Shown here in pieces: positions 24,534-33,922 of a stretch of DNA of 37,837 bases. Every line of letters begins with the position of its first letter. The first letter of the stretch is position 1. The notes beneath the pieces are model-generated. The model did not search any database and was not told where the DNA came from. It was given only the letters and a program-made list of their open reading frames with translations. The translations under genes were made by a program, and so were the position numbers. Source of the DNA: an uncultured Erysipelotrichaceae bacterium (GTDB lineage: Bacteria > Bacillota_I > Bacilli_A > RF39 > UBA660); contig CADCIZ010000009.1 of assembly GCA_902801685.1 (NCBI GenBank), positions 1 through 37,837 on the forward strand, given 5' to 3'.

Positions 24534-26480
24534 TTACATATCTGATTTCAATTCAAAGATAGCATCTCTGATTTCCATTGCTCTTTCAAAATCTAGATTT
24601 TTTGCAGCTTCCTTCATTTCTTTTTCTAACATTTCTATAGTCTTTTTAGGATTATCACGTTTTTCTTTTCTTAATGAAATACCTTTATTATCATTATTAC
24701 TAATTACTTCTCTTATTTCTTTTATAATTGTCTTAGGAATAATACCATGCAACTCATTATACTCATTTTGAATAGTTCTTCTTCTGTTAGTTTCATTAAT
24801 TGCAATAGACATTGCTTCACTAACCTGATTTGCATACATTATTACTTTTCCATTTGCATTTCTAGCAGCTCTACCAATAGTTTGTATTAAACTTCGACTA
24901 CTACGTAAGAAACCTTGTTTATCTGCATCTAAGATTGCAATCAAGCTAACCTCCGGTATATCTAGTCCTTCCCTTAATAAGTTAATTCCAACTAAACAAT
25001 CATATTTTCCTTTTCTTACATCTTGAATTATTCGCATTCTTTCTAAAGTTTTAACCTCAGAATGTAAATAAGCAACTTTGATACCTATATTTTTTAAATA
25101 TTGTGTTAACTCCTCAGCCATACGAATGGTAAGGGTTGTGACTAATGTTCTTTCATTTTTTTCTATTCTATCATTAATTTCACTTACTAAATCATCTATC
25201 TGATTTTCTTCTGGTCTTACTTCTATTACCGGATCAAGTAATCCTGTTGGACGAATGATTTGTTCAACAACATCACTAGATACTTCAAGTTCATAATCTC
25301 CTGGAGTTGCTGATACAAAAATTACATTGTCAATTTTACTTTCAAATTCGTCAAATTTTAATGGTCTATTATCTAAAGCGCTAGGTAATCTAAATCCATA
25401 ATCAACAAGAACTGTTTTACGTGCTCTATCACCATTATACATTCCTCTAACTTGCGGAATGGTAACATGTGATTCATCAATTACAAATAAAAAATCATCC
25501 CCAAAGAAATCTATTAGTGTAGTAGGAGTTTCACCTGTAGAACGTAGTGATAGTGGAGCAGAGTAGTTTTCAACTCCACGACAAAATCCAGTTTCACTTA
25601 ACATTTCTATATCATAATTAGTTCTCTCTTCTAACCTTTGATATTCTAATAATTTGTTTTCACTTTTAAATTTAGCTAGTTGTTCTGCCAATTCTTTCTT
25701 TATTAATTCAATTGCTTTTTCAAGTTTTTCTTCACTCGTTACGAAGTGACTTGCTGGAAATATAGTTATTGTTTTTTTATTATTTTTAATACTGCCAGTA
25801 AGAATATCAAACTCCGATATTCTATCTATTTCATCACCAAAAAATTCAACCCTAATACCACTGTTATGTTGATTTATAGGAATTACTTCTAGAATATCAC
25901 CATTTACTCTAAATGTACCACGTTTAAAATCAATATTATTTCTTTCATAAAGCATATCAATTAATTTGCGAATAATTATATCTCTATCAACTTCTTCACC
26001 TACAGATAAAGTTAATGTTTTATTTTTGTATTCCTCAATTTCTCCAATACCATATATACATGATACTGATGCAACTACAATAACATCTTTATAATTTAAT
26101 AGACTTGAGGTTGCCGAGTGTCTTAGTTCATCAATTTCATCATTAATAGATGCATCTTTTTCAATATAAGTGTCAGTTTTAGCAACATATGCTTCGGGCT
26201 GATAATAATCATAATAGGATACAAAGTACTCAACATGATTTTCTGGAAAAAGTTCTTTCAGTTCACCATATAATTGTCCTGCAAGAGTTTTATTATGAGC
26301 TAAAACTAAAGTAGGTTTATTGACTTCTTTTATTACATTGGCAATAGTAAATGTTTTTCCAGTTCCTGTTGCACCAAGTAATACCTGTCTTTTCTTACCA
26401 CTTTTAATACCATTAACTAGTTTTTTAATTGCCTCTGGTTGATCACCACTAGGATTATACTTTGATACTAAATTAAACAT
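24534..26480 (-). CDS. uvrB: UvrABC system protein B
   Basis: UvrB is the damage-verification helicase of nucleotide excision repair. The 648-residue protein has a Walker A motif (GATGTGKT), the beta-hairpin region ([11 protein letters not shown]), the helicase motif VIFVSATPG, the arginine-finger region QTIGRAARN, and a C-terminal UVR domain ([21 protein letters not shown]) that contacts UvrC. Length is normal. uvrA, often adjacent, is not in the window. Transcription appears to start from its own promoter overlapping the parB terminator. Confidence 0.97.
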   Translation of the reverse strand: MFNLVSKYNPSGDQPEAIKKLVNGIKSGKKRQVLLGATGTGKTFTIANVIKEVNKPTLVLAHNKTLAGQLYGELKELFPENHVEYFVSYYDYYQPEAYVAKTDTYIEKDASINDEIDELRHSATSSLLNYKDVIVVASVSCIYGIGEIEEYKNKTLTLSVGEEVDRDIIIRKLIDMLYERNNIDFKRGTFRVNGDILEVIPINQHNSGIRVEFFGDEIDRISEFDILTGSIKNNKKTITIFPASHFVTSEEKLEKAIELIKKELAEQLAKFKSENKLLEYQRLEERTNYDIEMLSETGFCRGVENYSAPLSLRSTGETPTTLIDFFGDDFLFVIDESHVTIPQVRGMYNGDRARKTVLVDYGFRLPSALDNRPLKFDEFESKIDNVIFVSATPGDYELEVSSDVVEQIIRPTGLLDPVIEVRPEENQIDDLVSEINDRIEKNERTLVTTLTIRMAEELTQYLKNIGIKVAYLHSEVKTLERMRIIQDVRKGKYDCLVGINLLREGLDIPEVSLIAILDADKQGFLRSSRSLIQTIGRAARNANGKVIMYANQVSEAMSIAINETNRRRTIQNEYNELHGIIPKTIIKEIREVISNNDNKGISLRKEKRDNPKKTIEMLEKEMKEAAKNLDFERAMEIRDAIFELKSDM

Positions 26481-26495
26481 AGTTTCACCTCTTAT

Positions 26496-26508
26496 GTATT
26501 GACAATAC
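26496..26508. promoter_or_regulatory. 13-bp palindrome over the uvrB -10 region
   Basis: GTATTGACAATAC is a perfect inverted repeat around a central A. It overlaps the candidate -10 of uvrB, so a repressor bound there would block initiation. It is not the Bacillus LexA box (GAAC-N4-GTTC). A lineage-specific SOS operator is possible but unproven. Confidence 0.4.
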
Positions 26509-26530
26509 TACAAAAAGTAAAATTAGTCAA
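26502..26530 (-). promoter_or_regulatory. Promoter of uvrB
   Basis: On the minus strand there is TTGACT (26525-26530), a 17-bp spacer and TATTGT (26502-26507). The ribosome-binding site AGAGGTG precedes the ATG at 26480, so the leader is short. Confidence 0.5.
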
Positions 26531-26556
26531 ACAAAAAAGAATGACTAATCATTCTT
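26531..26556 (-). terminator. Terminator of parB
   Basis: AAGAATGA (26537-26544) and TCATTCTT (26549-26556) form an 8-bp stem with a CTAA loop. TTTTTTGTTTG follows on the minus strand. It starts at the parB stop codon and separates parB from uvrB. Confidence 0.75.
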
Positions 26557-28297
26557 ATTGCTTTTCAATTTTAAATACAACTTGATATAAATTATCTAAA
26601 TTATATTCTTCAGTTTCAATTTTATAACCACTATTCTCAATTGCTTGTGAACACTTTCTTATTAAATTAATAATTGTCTTAAAATCAATAGTTGGTTGTT
26701 TATTTTGTGTCTTTGGCATAATTGGATCATACTGATCATTATAGTCATTAACAATTATTGGTTCAGGAACTTTCTCAAATTGAGTTTGTGACTTAGCATT
26801 ATTATCAATAGTATTATTTAAATTATCATCATATCCAAAATTATTTTTTGAATCATTTTCATTATTTTGAGTTGCATCTATTATAGGTGATGTACTAATA
26901 GCTGAATTAGTATTTGTCTCCTGATTATTTAAACTAAATGAAGTATAAGTATTCAATGAGTCTTTTGGTTCTGCAAACGAATTATCTAAAAAATGTGATT
27001 CATCAGAAACTGGATTTAAATTATCTTTTGATGATACTTGATTACTATTTAATGAATTGAATCCTGGCATATCAATATTCTGAAATTCATTAATATTAGA
27101 TTGTGGTTCATTAATTGTATTTAAACTCGATGAATTAAATTCCTGAAAGTCATTCATAGGTTGACTTATTGATTCCATTGGATATTCATTAATCGGGTTC
27201 AAATCTGGTATAGAAAAACCTTGATTATTATTTTGAGATTGTATAATTGGGGTTGGGTTCTCATTAATTGGATTTAAACCTGGTATATCAATACCATTTT
27301 CTAGCGTACTATTCTGTGGTTGATTAATTATTTCTCTTCCAACTACTGAAGGTTGATTTGCTTTAGCTAATACATCATCAATTGACATTGTAGGTATTGT
27401 TTCAACCTGTAACGGTTGGGTATTAACTTGTGTAACATCTTGAACAGTTGGTTTTTCCATAAATGACACACTTGGTGTCTCTTCACCATCAAAACTTGAA
27501 TTTTGTTGAAAATTATTATTAATAAATGGAGTTGGAATACTTGGTTCAACAAAGTTATTTATTTGTTGTGAAGGTTGTTGGACTCCAGAAATATTTACAT
27601 CTGAAACATTTGATCCTGGCATAATAGGAGTAAGTGAATCAGGGGTATTATTATATATATTATTAAATTCATTCATATTATTATTCATTTTTTCTATCTC
27701 CTCATCTGTCTTTCTTACTGTTAATCTTTCATTAATTATTCTTTCTAATAATTCATTTTGTTTCTTTTGTGATTCTAACTTTAAAAGTGATCTTGCATGT
27801 CGTTCAGAAATTTGCTTTTTCATTAATGCATCTTGAACTTCATCAGATAACTTTAAAAGTCTAATTTTATTGGCAATTGCTGATTGACTTTTTCCCATTT
27901 TTTGTGCTAATTGGTCTTGAGTCATATAACCAATATCAAGTATTCTTTTATATGATATTGCTTCTTCAATTGCATTTAAATCTTTTCTTTGAATATTTTC
28001 TACAACCGCTATTTCAGAACTTTCTTTATCATTCACATCCATAATAATTGCCGGTATATTATCATTTCCCGCAAGTATATTAGCTTTATATCTTCTCTCC
28101 CCAGCAACAAGTTCATACTTATCTCCAAGTTTACGTACAATTACTGGATTAATGACACCATGTTCTTTAATAGACTCAGATAATTGCATTATTTCTTCTT
28201 CATCAAAATATTTCCGAGGTTGAAACCTATTAGGCAATATATCATTGTTTGATAGATAAACAACTTTATTTATGTATTTTTGTTCTGTTTCTTGCAT
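26555..28297 (-). CDS. ParB/Noc-family chromosome-binding protein with a long Asn/Gln-rich linker
   Basis: Residues 8-200 are a ParB N-terminal CTPase and HTH region: NDILPNRFQPRKYF, the CTP-binding AGERRYKA (65-72), ENIQRKDLNAIEEA (100-113), and the HTH around TQDQLAQKMGKSQSAIANKI. The last 50 residues (from about 530) look like the dimerisation end. Between them, about 205-525, lies a low-complexity linker rich in Asn, Gln, Ser and Pro with degenerate repeats of the form LNPINE. Usual ParB/Noc proteins have about 280 residues; this one has 580. Its place beside rsmG and mnmG near oriC fits noc, but no ParA partner is in the window, so spo0J and noc cannot be told apart. The repeats TGGGAAAT overlap its promoter. 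Confidence 0.9.
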   Translation of the reverse strand: MQETEQKYINKVVYLSNNDILPNRFQPRKYFDEEEIMQLSESIKEHGVINPVIVRKLGDKYELVAGERRYKANILAGNDNIPAIIMDVNDKESSEIAVVENIQRKDLNAIEEAISYKRILDIGYMTQDQLAQKMGKSQSAIANKIRLLKLSDEVQDALMKKQISERHARSLLKLESQKKQNELLERIINERLTVRKTDEEIEKMNNNMNEFNNIYNNTPDSLTPIMPGSNVSDVNISGVQQPSQQINNFVEPSIPTPFINNNFQQNSSFDGEETPSVSFMEKPTVQDVTQVNTQPLQVETIPTMSIDDVLAKANQPSVVGREIINQPQNSTLENGIDIPGLNPINENPTPIIQSQNNNQGFSIPDLNPINEYPMESISQPMNDFQEFNSSSLNTINEPQSNINEFQNIDMPGFNSLNSNQVSSKDNLNPVSDESHFLDNSFAEPKDSLNTYTSFSLNNQETNTNSAISTSPIIDATQNNENDSKNNFGYDDNLNNTIDNNAKSQTQFEKVPEPIIVNDYNDQYDPIMPKTQNKQPTIDFKTIINLIRKCSQAIENSGYKIETEEYNLDNLYQVVFKIEKQ

Positions 28298-28323
28298 ATT
28301 TTCTCCTTTCTATCCTAGAATAT

Positions 28324-28352
28324 ATATTACTACATTCTGGGAAATAATGCAA
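28324..28352 (-). promoter_or_regulatory. Promoter of parB
   Basis: On the minus strand there is TTGCAT (28347-28352), a 17-bp spacer and TAATAT (28324-28329). AAAGGAG precedes the ATG at 28297. One copy of a direct repeat lies in the spacer and another just upstream. Confidence 0.6.
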
Positions 28353-28367
28353 TAACATTTGGGAAAT
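28333..28367. repeat. Direct repeats at the parB promoter
   Basis: CATTCTGGGAAAT (28333-28345) and CATTTGGGAAAT (28356-28367) share TGGGAAAT in the same orientation at a spacing of 22 bp, about two helical turns. One copy is inside the promoter spacer. This is the usual geometry for a repressor binding one face of the DNA. Confidence 0.55.
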
Positions 28368-28381
28368 ATTTTTATTTTAAT

Positions 28382-28413
28382 AAAAAAGTAAAGAAATTCT
28401 ATATTTTCTTTAC
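28382..28413 (-). terminator. Terminator overlapping the end of the 197-residue gene
   Basis: GTAAAGAAA (28388-28396) pairs with TTTCTTTAC (28405-28413) around a 7-nt loop. A T-run follows on the minus strand (28387-28382). The upstream arm contains the last codons of the gene. Confidence 0.7.
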
Positions 28414-28992
28414 CTTCTTTAAATATAAGTATTCATCTATATGAATTTGATTCTTATTAATTTCTAAATTGTATAAATTTCTAAAATGTTTCATAAAACA
28501 TATATTATATGGCTTATATCTACTACAACTATTACTAAATTGAATTACATTTCTACTTTGATAATCCCTTAAATTGAAAATAAGTATAAATTTATCATCT
28601 TTTTTTAATATAGTAACAAAATTAGAAATATTATAATAATTATTATCACTTACCCAAGTAATAGACAAATCACTATTTATATCTTCATAATCACATATAT
28701 AATTTTTTTCTTGTTCATAAGAATTATATACTTTTTGTATTTGTTCTTTACTTGTACACATATTTATTTCATTATATATATTATATATATTCTTATTTTT
28801 TATATCGTTATATAGTATTTCGAATAACTCATATACTTGATAATCTTTTTTTTTAATTTCAAATAATTTTATTTTACTATCTTTATTATCATCTATTTTC
28901 CAATATAAATCTCCATTATTCATTAATTGAATCTTCAATAGTTTATTATCTTCAGTTAGTATTACTTGATCAGTTTTTTTTATAACATCCAT
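28399..28992 (-). CDS. Unknown protein between rsmG and parB
   Basis: This is a 197-residue protein I do not recognise. It is rich in Asn, Tyr, Lys and Ile, with alternating hydrophobic strands and two cysteines near SCSRYKPYNICF; no signal peptide or membrane segment is seen. GGGGGA lies 9 nt before the ATG. It follows rsmG by 24 nt and is probably co-transcribed with mnmG-rsmG. Its composition matches the surrounding genome, giving no sign of recent transfer. Confidence 0.75.
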   Translation of the reverse strand: MDVIKKTDQVILTEDNKLLKIQLMNNGDLYWKIDDNKDSKIKLFEIKKKDYQVYELFEILYNDIKNKNIYNIYNEINMCTSKEQIQKVYNSYEQEKNYICDYEDINSDLSITWVSDNNYYNISNFVTILKKDDKFILIFNLRDYQSRNVIQFSNSCSRYKPYNICFMKHFRNLYNLEINKNQIHIDEYLYLKKVKKI

Positions 28993-29016
28993 TTTATATA
29001 TCCCCCTATAGTGGAA

Positions 29017-29718
29017 TTATAACATATTTTTCTTTATTTCAGAAGGGTTTCTTGGATATTTATTATTAATTTTCCCTTTTTTTACTATTTTATAAATAGT
29101 TCTATCACTATCTTCTATTGGAAGTTTAAAATGATTAATTTCAATTATTTCAGAATTTAATACTTTTAAAGCATTTTTATAGATATTACTCTCTTCAGAC
29201 TTTCCTTTGAGTGCAATAAAGTATGCATTTATTTTTGTTATTGGTATTGCATATTCAAGTAAAATATTTAGAGGAGCAACTGCACGAGCAGTAACTATAT
29301 CAAACTTATTTTTGTTGTTATGTGCATAATCTTCTATTCTAGAATGTATTGTTTCAATATCTTTTAATCCTAGATTATGAATTACATCATTTAAAAATTT
29401 TATTCTCTTATTTAAAGAATCAACTAATGTAAGCTTGATATGCGGATAAAATATCTTTATTACCATTCCAGGAAATCCTGCACCAGTTCCTATATCACAT
29501 AATGTATCACAAGTATTTAAATCTATTACTTTCATAATAGTTAAAGAATCATAAAAATGTTTTAGATATACTTGTTTTTTTTCGGTAATTCCTGTTAAAT
29601 TCATTACCTTATTATATTCAATAAGCATTTCATAATATTTTTCTAACTTATTTAGTTTATCATCATCTACATCAATTCCTAATTCATCTAAATATTTAAT
29701 AAATTCATTTTCTGTCAT
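29017..29718 (-). CDS. rsmG: 16S rRNA (guanine527-N7)-methyltransferase
   Basis: RsmG (GidB) methylates G527 in the 530 loop of 16S rRNA using S-adenosylmethionine; its loss can give low-level streptomycin resistance. The 233-residue enzyme has the SAM-binding motif CDIGTGAGFPGMVIKI and the TARAVAPLNILLEYAI segment. It overlaps mnmG by 14 nt, the usual gidA-gidB order. Confidence 0.96.
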   Translation of the reverse strand: MTENEFIKYLDELGIDVDDDKLNKLEKYYEMLIEYNKVMNLTGITEKKQVYLKHFYDSLTIMKVIDLNTCDTLCDIGTGAGFPGMVIKIFYPHIKLTLVDSLNKRIKFLNDVIHNLGLKDIETIHSRIEDYAHNNKNKFDIVTARAVAPLNILLEYAIPITKINAYFIALKGKSEESNIYKNALKVLNSEIIEINHFKLPIEDSDRTIYKIVKKGKINNKYPRNPSEIKKNML

Positions 29719-31573
29719 AGAAATACTCCTTTTTTATATATACCATAATTAATGATATATCTACAGGATTAACACCGCTAATACGCATAGCCTGCCCAAT
29801 TGATGTAGGACGAATATTTTCTAATTTTTGTCTTGCTTCACTTGCTAAATTTTTTATTTTTGAATAATCAATATCACTAGGTATTTTTTTAGAATCAAGT
29901 TCATTAAACTTCTCAGCATCTTTTAACGCTTTTTTAATATATCCTTCATATTTAACACTTATCTCTACTTGTTCTAATACATCTTTAGAATATTTCCCAA
30001 ATAAATCTTTTAAATAATCTATTTTTATTTCTGGCCTTTTTAATAAATCATATAGTGTAATTGAATCTTTTATTTCAGTTGTATTCATTTCTCTTAAGAA
30101 ATTATTTCCCAAACTATTAGGTATAATCTTTTTAATTTTCAATTCATTAATTAACCTATCAATTGATTCCTTTTTATCTACAAATTTTTTATATTTTAAA
30201 TCACTTATTAGTCCTATTTGATAACCATATTCTGTAAGCCGCATATCAGCATTATCATTACGTAATAATAATCTATATTCAGCACGTGATGTAAGCATAC
30301 GATATGGATCCATTATTCCTTTAGTTATTAAATCGTCAATAAGTACTCCTATATAAGCTTCACTTCTTTTAAGTATTAATGGATCTTTACCTTTTAGCTT
30401 TAATGAAGCATTAATTCCTGCAATAAGACCTTGACAGGCAGCTTCTTCATAACCACTAGTCCCATTAATTTGACCAGCAGTATAAAGATTTTCAATTACC
30501 TTTGTTTCTAAAGATAAATTTAATTGTCTAGAGTCAATGGCATCATATTCGATTGCATAAGCATATTTTAAAATTTTAGCATTCTCTAATCCAGGTAAAC
30601 TATGTACCATTTTCTCTTGTACATCTACAGGCATACTTGTTGAAAAGCCTTGTAAATATATATCATCATAATAAATACTTTCAGGTTCCAAAAATAACTG
30701 ATGTCTTTCTTTATCACTAAATCTTACTATTTTATCTTCAATAGATGGACAATATCTAGGACCAACTCCTTTAATATCATCAAGTCCACCATACATACTT
30801 GATTTATTTAGATTATCTTTAATAATTTTATGTGTATTTTCAGTTGTATATATTAAATGACATGGCACTTGATTATTAACATTATAATAAATATTATTAT
30901 CAAAGCTAAATGTATAAGGAGTATCATCTCCAGTTTCTACTCGAGTCTTACTAAAATCAATACTTGATTTATCTATTCTAGGAGGAGTACCTGTCTTAAG
31001 TCTTTTAATATTAAAACCTAACTTTTTTAAATTATCACTTAAATAATTGCTTGTTTGTTCTCCATGTGGACCTTTCCTTATTCTTGTAGAACCTACTAAA
31101 ATATCTGATTTAAGATATGTTCCTGTAGTCATAATAACAGTTTTAGACTTAATTTTATTTCCATCTTCAAGTATTACACCTTTTACTTTATTATTTTCAA
31201 CAATCAATTCTTTAACCATTGCTTCAAGTATTTCAAGATTATTAGTAGATTTTAATGTTTTTAACATTTCTTTTGGATAAGTAATTTTATCTGCTTGTGC
31301 TCTTAAAGATCTAACAGCAGGACCTTTAGAACTATTTAACATCTTCATTTGAAATAAAGATTTATCTGCATTTCTACCCATCTCTCCACCTAAAGCATCT
31401 ATTTCTCTAACAATTATTCCTTTAGCAGAACCACCAATCGATGGATTACAAGGCATATCAGCTATATTATTTATATTTCCCGTCACTAATAAAGTTTTAT
31501 GATTCATACGTGCAGATGCTAATGCAGCTTCACATCCAGCATGTCCTCCACCAATTACAATTACATCATACAT
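29705..31573 (-). CDS. mnmG: tRNA uridine-34 5-carboxymethylaminomethyl modification enzyme MnmG
   Basis: MnmG (GidA) works with MnmE to modify the wobble uridine of several tRNAs, using FAD and methylene-THF. The 622-residue protein has the N-terminal FAD motif VIGGGHAGCEAA, the conserved PCNPSIGGSAKG, and the GINASLKLKGKDPLIL and TSRAEYRLLLRNDNAD segments. It ends in TGA inside rsmG. The partner gene mnmE is normally directly upstream; here an unknown 288-residue gene lies between them. Confidence 0.97.
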   Translation of the reverse strand: MYDVIVIGGGHAGCEAALASARMNHKTLLVTGNINNIADMPCNPSIGGSAKGIIVREIDALGGEMGRNADKSLFQMKMLNSSKGPAVRSLRAQADKITYPKEMLKTLKSTNNLEILEAMVKELIVENNKVKGVILEDGNKIKSKTVIMTTGTYLKSDILVGSTRIRKGPHGEQTSNYLSDNLKKLGFNIKRLKTGTPPRIDKSSIDFSKTRVETGDDTPYTFSFDNNIYYNVNNQVPCHLIYTTENTHKIIKDNLNKSSMYGGLDDIKGVGPRYCPSIEDKIVRFSDKERHQLFLEPESIYYDDIYLQGFSTSMPVDVQEKMVHSLPGLENAKILKYAYAIEYDAIDSRQLNLSLETKVIENLYTAGQINGTSGYEEAACQGLIAGINASLKLKGKDPLILKRSEAYIGVLIDDLITKGIMDPYRMLTSRAEYRLLLRNDNADMRLTEYGYQIGLISDLKYKKFVDKKESIDRLINELKIKKIIPNSLGNNFLREMNTTEIKDSITLYDLLKRPEIKIDYLKDLFGKYSKDVLEQVEISVKYEGYIKKALKDAEKFNELDSKKIPSDIDYSKIKNLASEARQKLENIRPTSIGQAMRISGVNPVDISLIMVYIKKEYFYDRK

Positions 31574-31597
31574 TTAAATCCCTCCATTTACCTCGAT

Positions 31598-31626
31598 ATT
31601 ATATATCATATTAATAATTTTAACAA
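31598..31626 (-). promoter_or_regulatory. Promoter of mnmG
   Basis: On the minus strand there is TTGTTA (31621-31626), a 17-bp spacer and a perfect TATAAT (31598-31603), followed by GGAGGG before the ATG. mnmG-rsmG-unknown can thus be transcribed apart from mnmE. Confidence 0.65.
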
Positions 31627-31660
31627 TAAGAAAAAATTTTTATTATTAATAAACCAATCT

Positions 31661-32527
31661 CTATCTAAAGTAATGATATCTTTCACTAATAGGAACCAGT
31701 CTTTTAATTGATTTTACTTCTTTTTTTAAAATTTCTTCTTTTTCATTATAATGTAAGTTTTTTATCTGAGATTCTTTTTCATATTTTAATTTATCATCAT
31801 TCCAAACAAATTTACATACTCTATGTATTTTCCAATCCATTAGTAAAAAATTATAAAATCTTTCATATATATTTATATTTGATGTTGTAATTATTCTAGG
31901 CGTTGTATTAAAATATGAATCAAAACTATATTCATAAGGATGACCATATTCTTTAGGATTATGTGGAATAGTAATTAAATTACCATTTGAATTAAATCTT
32001 TCAATTGAATCATATCCTAAATAACATACTACAATATCTTTAAAAAAACTTAATAATTCCTTTTTTAACTTTTTATTTTTAGGACTATTTAAATATTGTA
32101 TTCCATCCATATCACTTAACCAATGAATATTTATTACTTGATTAATAGAATCAAAAAAATTATTACTAGAATAAGCATGATTAAAAAATTTTAGTATTTG
32201 ATACTTAAACTCATATATTGAATTATCTTTTTTATCAAATTTCAACCAATACATTTCATCATTTATTTCTTTAATTAATTGATCAAATTCTTTATTATCA
32301 CAATTATCTATTCCTTTTATTAAAACATCTCCTTTTATATAAAAACTAATATAAGTCAAAAATGCATTTGTAACAATATTTTGCCACCCATCATGTCCAG
32401 TTTCACCGAATGGATAATTAAAATCAATTAAATCTCCTTGAGGTGATAAATATCCAATAAATGGCTTCCAACTGGCAATTTCACGAGCTAATATTGGTCT
32501 TTCTAAGTTTATATAATCTATACTCAT
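31661..32527 (-). CDS. Unknown protein between mnmE and mnmG
   Basis: This is a 288-residue soluble-looking protein with no family I recognise. It is rich in Tyr, Asn, Asp and Lys and has many aromatic residues (for example GETGHDGWQNI, YLGYDSIERF, HPYEYSFDSYF). There is no membrane segment. It starts 9 nt after the mnmE stop and is probably co-transcribed with mnmE. Base composition and codon use match its neighbours. Confidence 0.75.
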   Translation of the reverse strand: MSIDYINLERPILAREIASWKPFIGYLSPQGDLIDFNYPFGETGHDGWQNIVTNAFLTYISFYIKGDVLIKGIDNCDNKEFDQLIKEINDEMYWLKFDKKDNSIYEFKYQILKFFNHAYSSNNFFDSINQVINIHWLSDMDGIQYLNSPKNKKLKKELLSFFKDIVVCYLGYDSIERFNSNGNLITIPHNPKEYGHPYEYSFDSYFNTTPRIITTSNINIYERFYNFLLMDWKIHRVCKFVWNDDKLKYEKESQIKNLHYNEKEEILKKEVKSIKRLVPISERYHYFR

Positions 32528-32536
32528 AGTAATAAA

Positions 32537-33886
32537 TCACTTCCCCAAACAAAAATTACTAAATAATTGATCAAATAAATCCTCCTTATAATTAATTCCT
32601 AAAATATCTCCTAAGTATTCAGATGCCTCATTTATCTCGACTTCCACTATGTCAATAGGCATTCCTTCTTCTATGGCTTTAATACTTTTATCAATACTAA
32701 TAATTGCTTTTTCTATTAAACTAATACTTCTAGCACTACTTAAATAATTAAAATCTTTTATATTTATCTTATCTAATTCATACATTTTGGTAATTATATC
32801 CTTTAATTGATCAATACCTATATTATTTATAGTTGACATATATACAACATTATTTAAATTACTATCGTCAATCTTTTTTTCTAAGTCTATCTTATTAACT
32901 ATAATGATATAATTCTTATCCTTAATCTTGTTTAATATATCTAACTCTTCTTTAGTAATTTCAGTATTATTATTAAGTACAAATATTATTAATGATGCTT
33001 TATCTATTAAATCTAAACTTTTTTTTACACCAATACTTTCAACTACATCATCAGTATATCTAATTCCTGCAGTATCAATTAAATTAAGTCTTATGCCATT
33101 AATATCAACAGAACCTTCAACTATATCACGAGTAGTACCTGGTATATCAGTAACAATTGCTTTATCTTCTTCTAGTAGTTTATTTAAGATACTACTTTTA
33201 CCAACGTTAGGTTTTCCGATAATTACTGTATCTATTCCATCTTTAATAATCTTTGAATCTTTAGAATTATTAAGTAATGTATGTAACTCATCAGATATTT
33301 CAACTAATTTTGGTTTAATAATTTCATTACTAAGTACAGTAATATCATCATATTCAGGAAAATCAATATTAACTTCAATATTAGACTCAATATCACTAAT
33401 CTTTTTTCTTATATCCTTAATTTTATTAGATGTACTACCACTTAATTGATTAACTGCCATAGATAATGATTTTTCCGATTTAGAATCAATAATATCCATA
33501 ACGCTTTCTGCTTCAACTAAATCAATTCTTCCATTAATAAAAGCACGTTCAGTAAACTCACCAGGATTAGCAAGTCTACACCCACTTTTTAAAAGTAAGG
33601 TAAGTATTCTTTTTGCACTAGCAACACTACCATGTGCATTTATCTCAATTATATCTTCACGAGTATAAGTATTAGGTTCTCTCATTACTGATACCATTAC
33701 TTCATCTATTAATTCATCTCCATCATAAACATGCCCATAATTAATAGTATGATCATTTACTTTTTCCAAATTCTTACCAATAAACACTTTATTGGCAATA
33801 CTAATTGCTTCACTACCACTCATTCTTATTATAGATATCGCACCTGGAGCAAGTGGGGTAGATATTGCACAAATTGTATCATTCAT
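32537..33886 (-). CDS. mnmE: tRNA modification GTPase MnmE
   Basis: MnmE (TrmE) is the GTPase partner of MnmG. The 449-residue protein has the N-terminal THF-binding domain, a helical domain, an inserted G domain with GKPNVGKSS, DIPGTTRD and DTAGIR, and the C-terminal FCLGK box whose cysteine is essential. Length is normal. Its ribosome-binding site GGAGG directly follows the T-run of the terminator behind jag. Confidence 0.97.
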   Translation of the reverse strand: MNDTICAISTPLAPGAISIIRMSGSEAISIANKVFIGKNLEKVNDHTINYGHVYDGDELIDEVMVSVMREPNTYTREDIIEINAHGSVASAKRILTLLLKSGCRLANPGEFTERAFINGRIDLVEAESVMDIIDSKSEKSLSMAVNQLSGSTSNKIKDIRKKISDIESNIEVNIDFPEYDDITVLSNEIIKPKLVEISDELHTLLNNSKDSKIIKDGIDTVIIGKPNVGKSSILNKLLEEDKAIVTDIPGTTRDIVEGSVDINGIRLNLIDTAGIRYTDDVVESIGVKKSLDLIDKASLIIFVLNNNTEITKEELDILNKIKDKNYIIIVNKIDLEKKIDDSNLNNVVYMSTINNIGIDQLKDIITKMYELDKINIKDFNYLSSARSISLIEKAIISIDKSIKAIEEGMPIDIVEVEINEASEYLGDILGINYKEDLFDQLFSNFCLGK

Positions 33887-33894
33887 ATATAAAC

Positions 33895-33922
33895 CTCCAA
33901 AAAAATACTACAAAGTAGTATT
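33895..33922 (-). terminator. Terminator behind jag
   Basis: AATACTAC (33904-33911) and GTAGTATT (33915-33922) form an 8-bp stem with a 3-nt loop. A run of T follows on the minus strand. Because it lies between jag and the mnmE ribosome-binding site, mnmE probably depends on read-through or on a promoter not seen. Confidence 0.65.

Noticed and set aside
32928-33449. Plus-strand 173-codon frame opposite mnmE
   Set aside because: It mirrors mnmE codons and has no RBS or family features.
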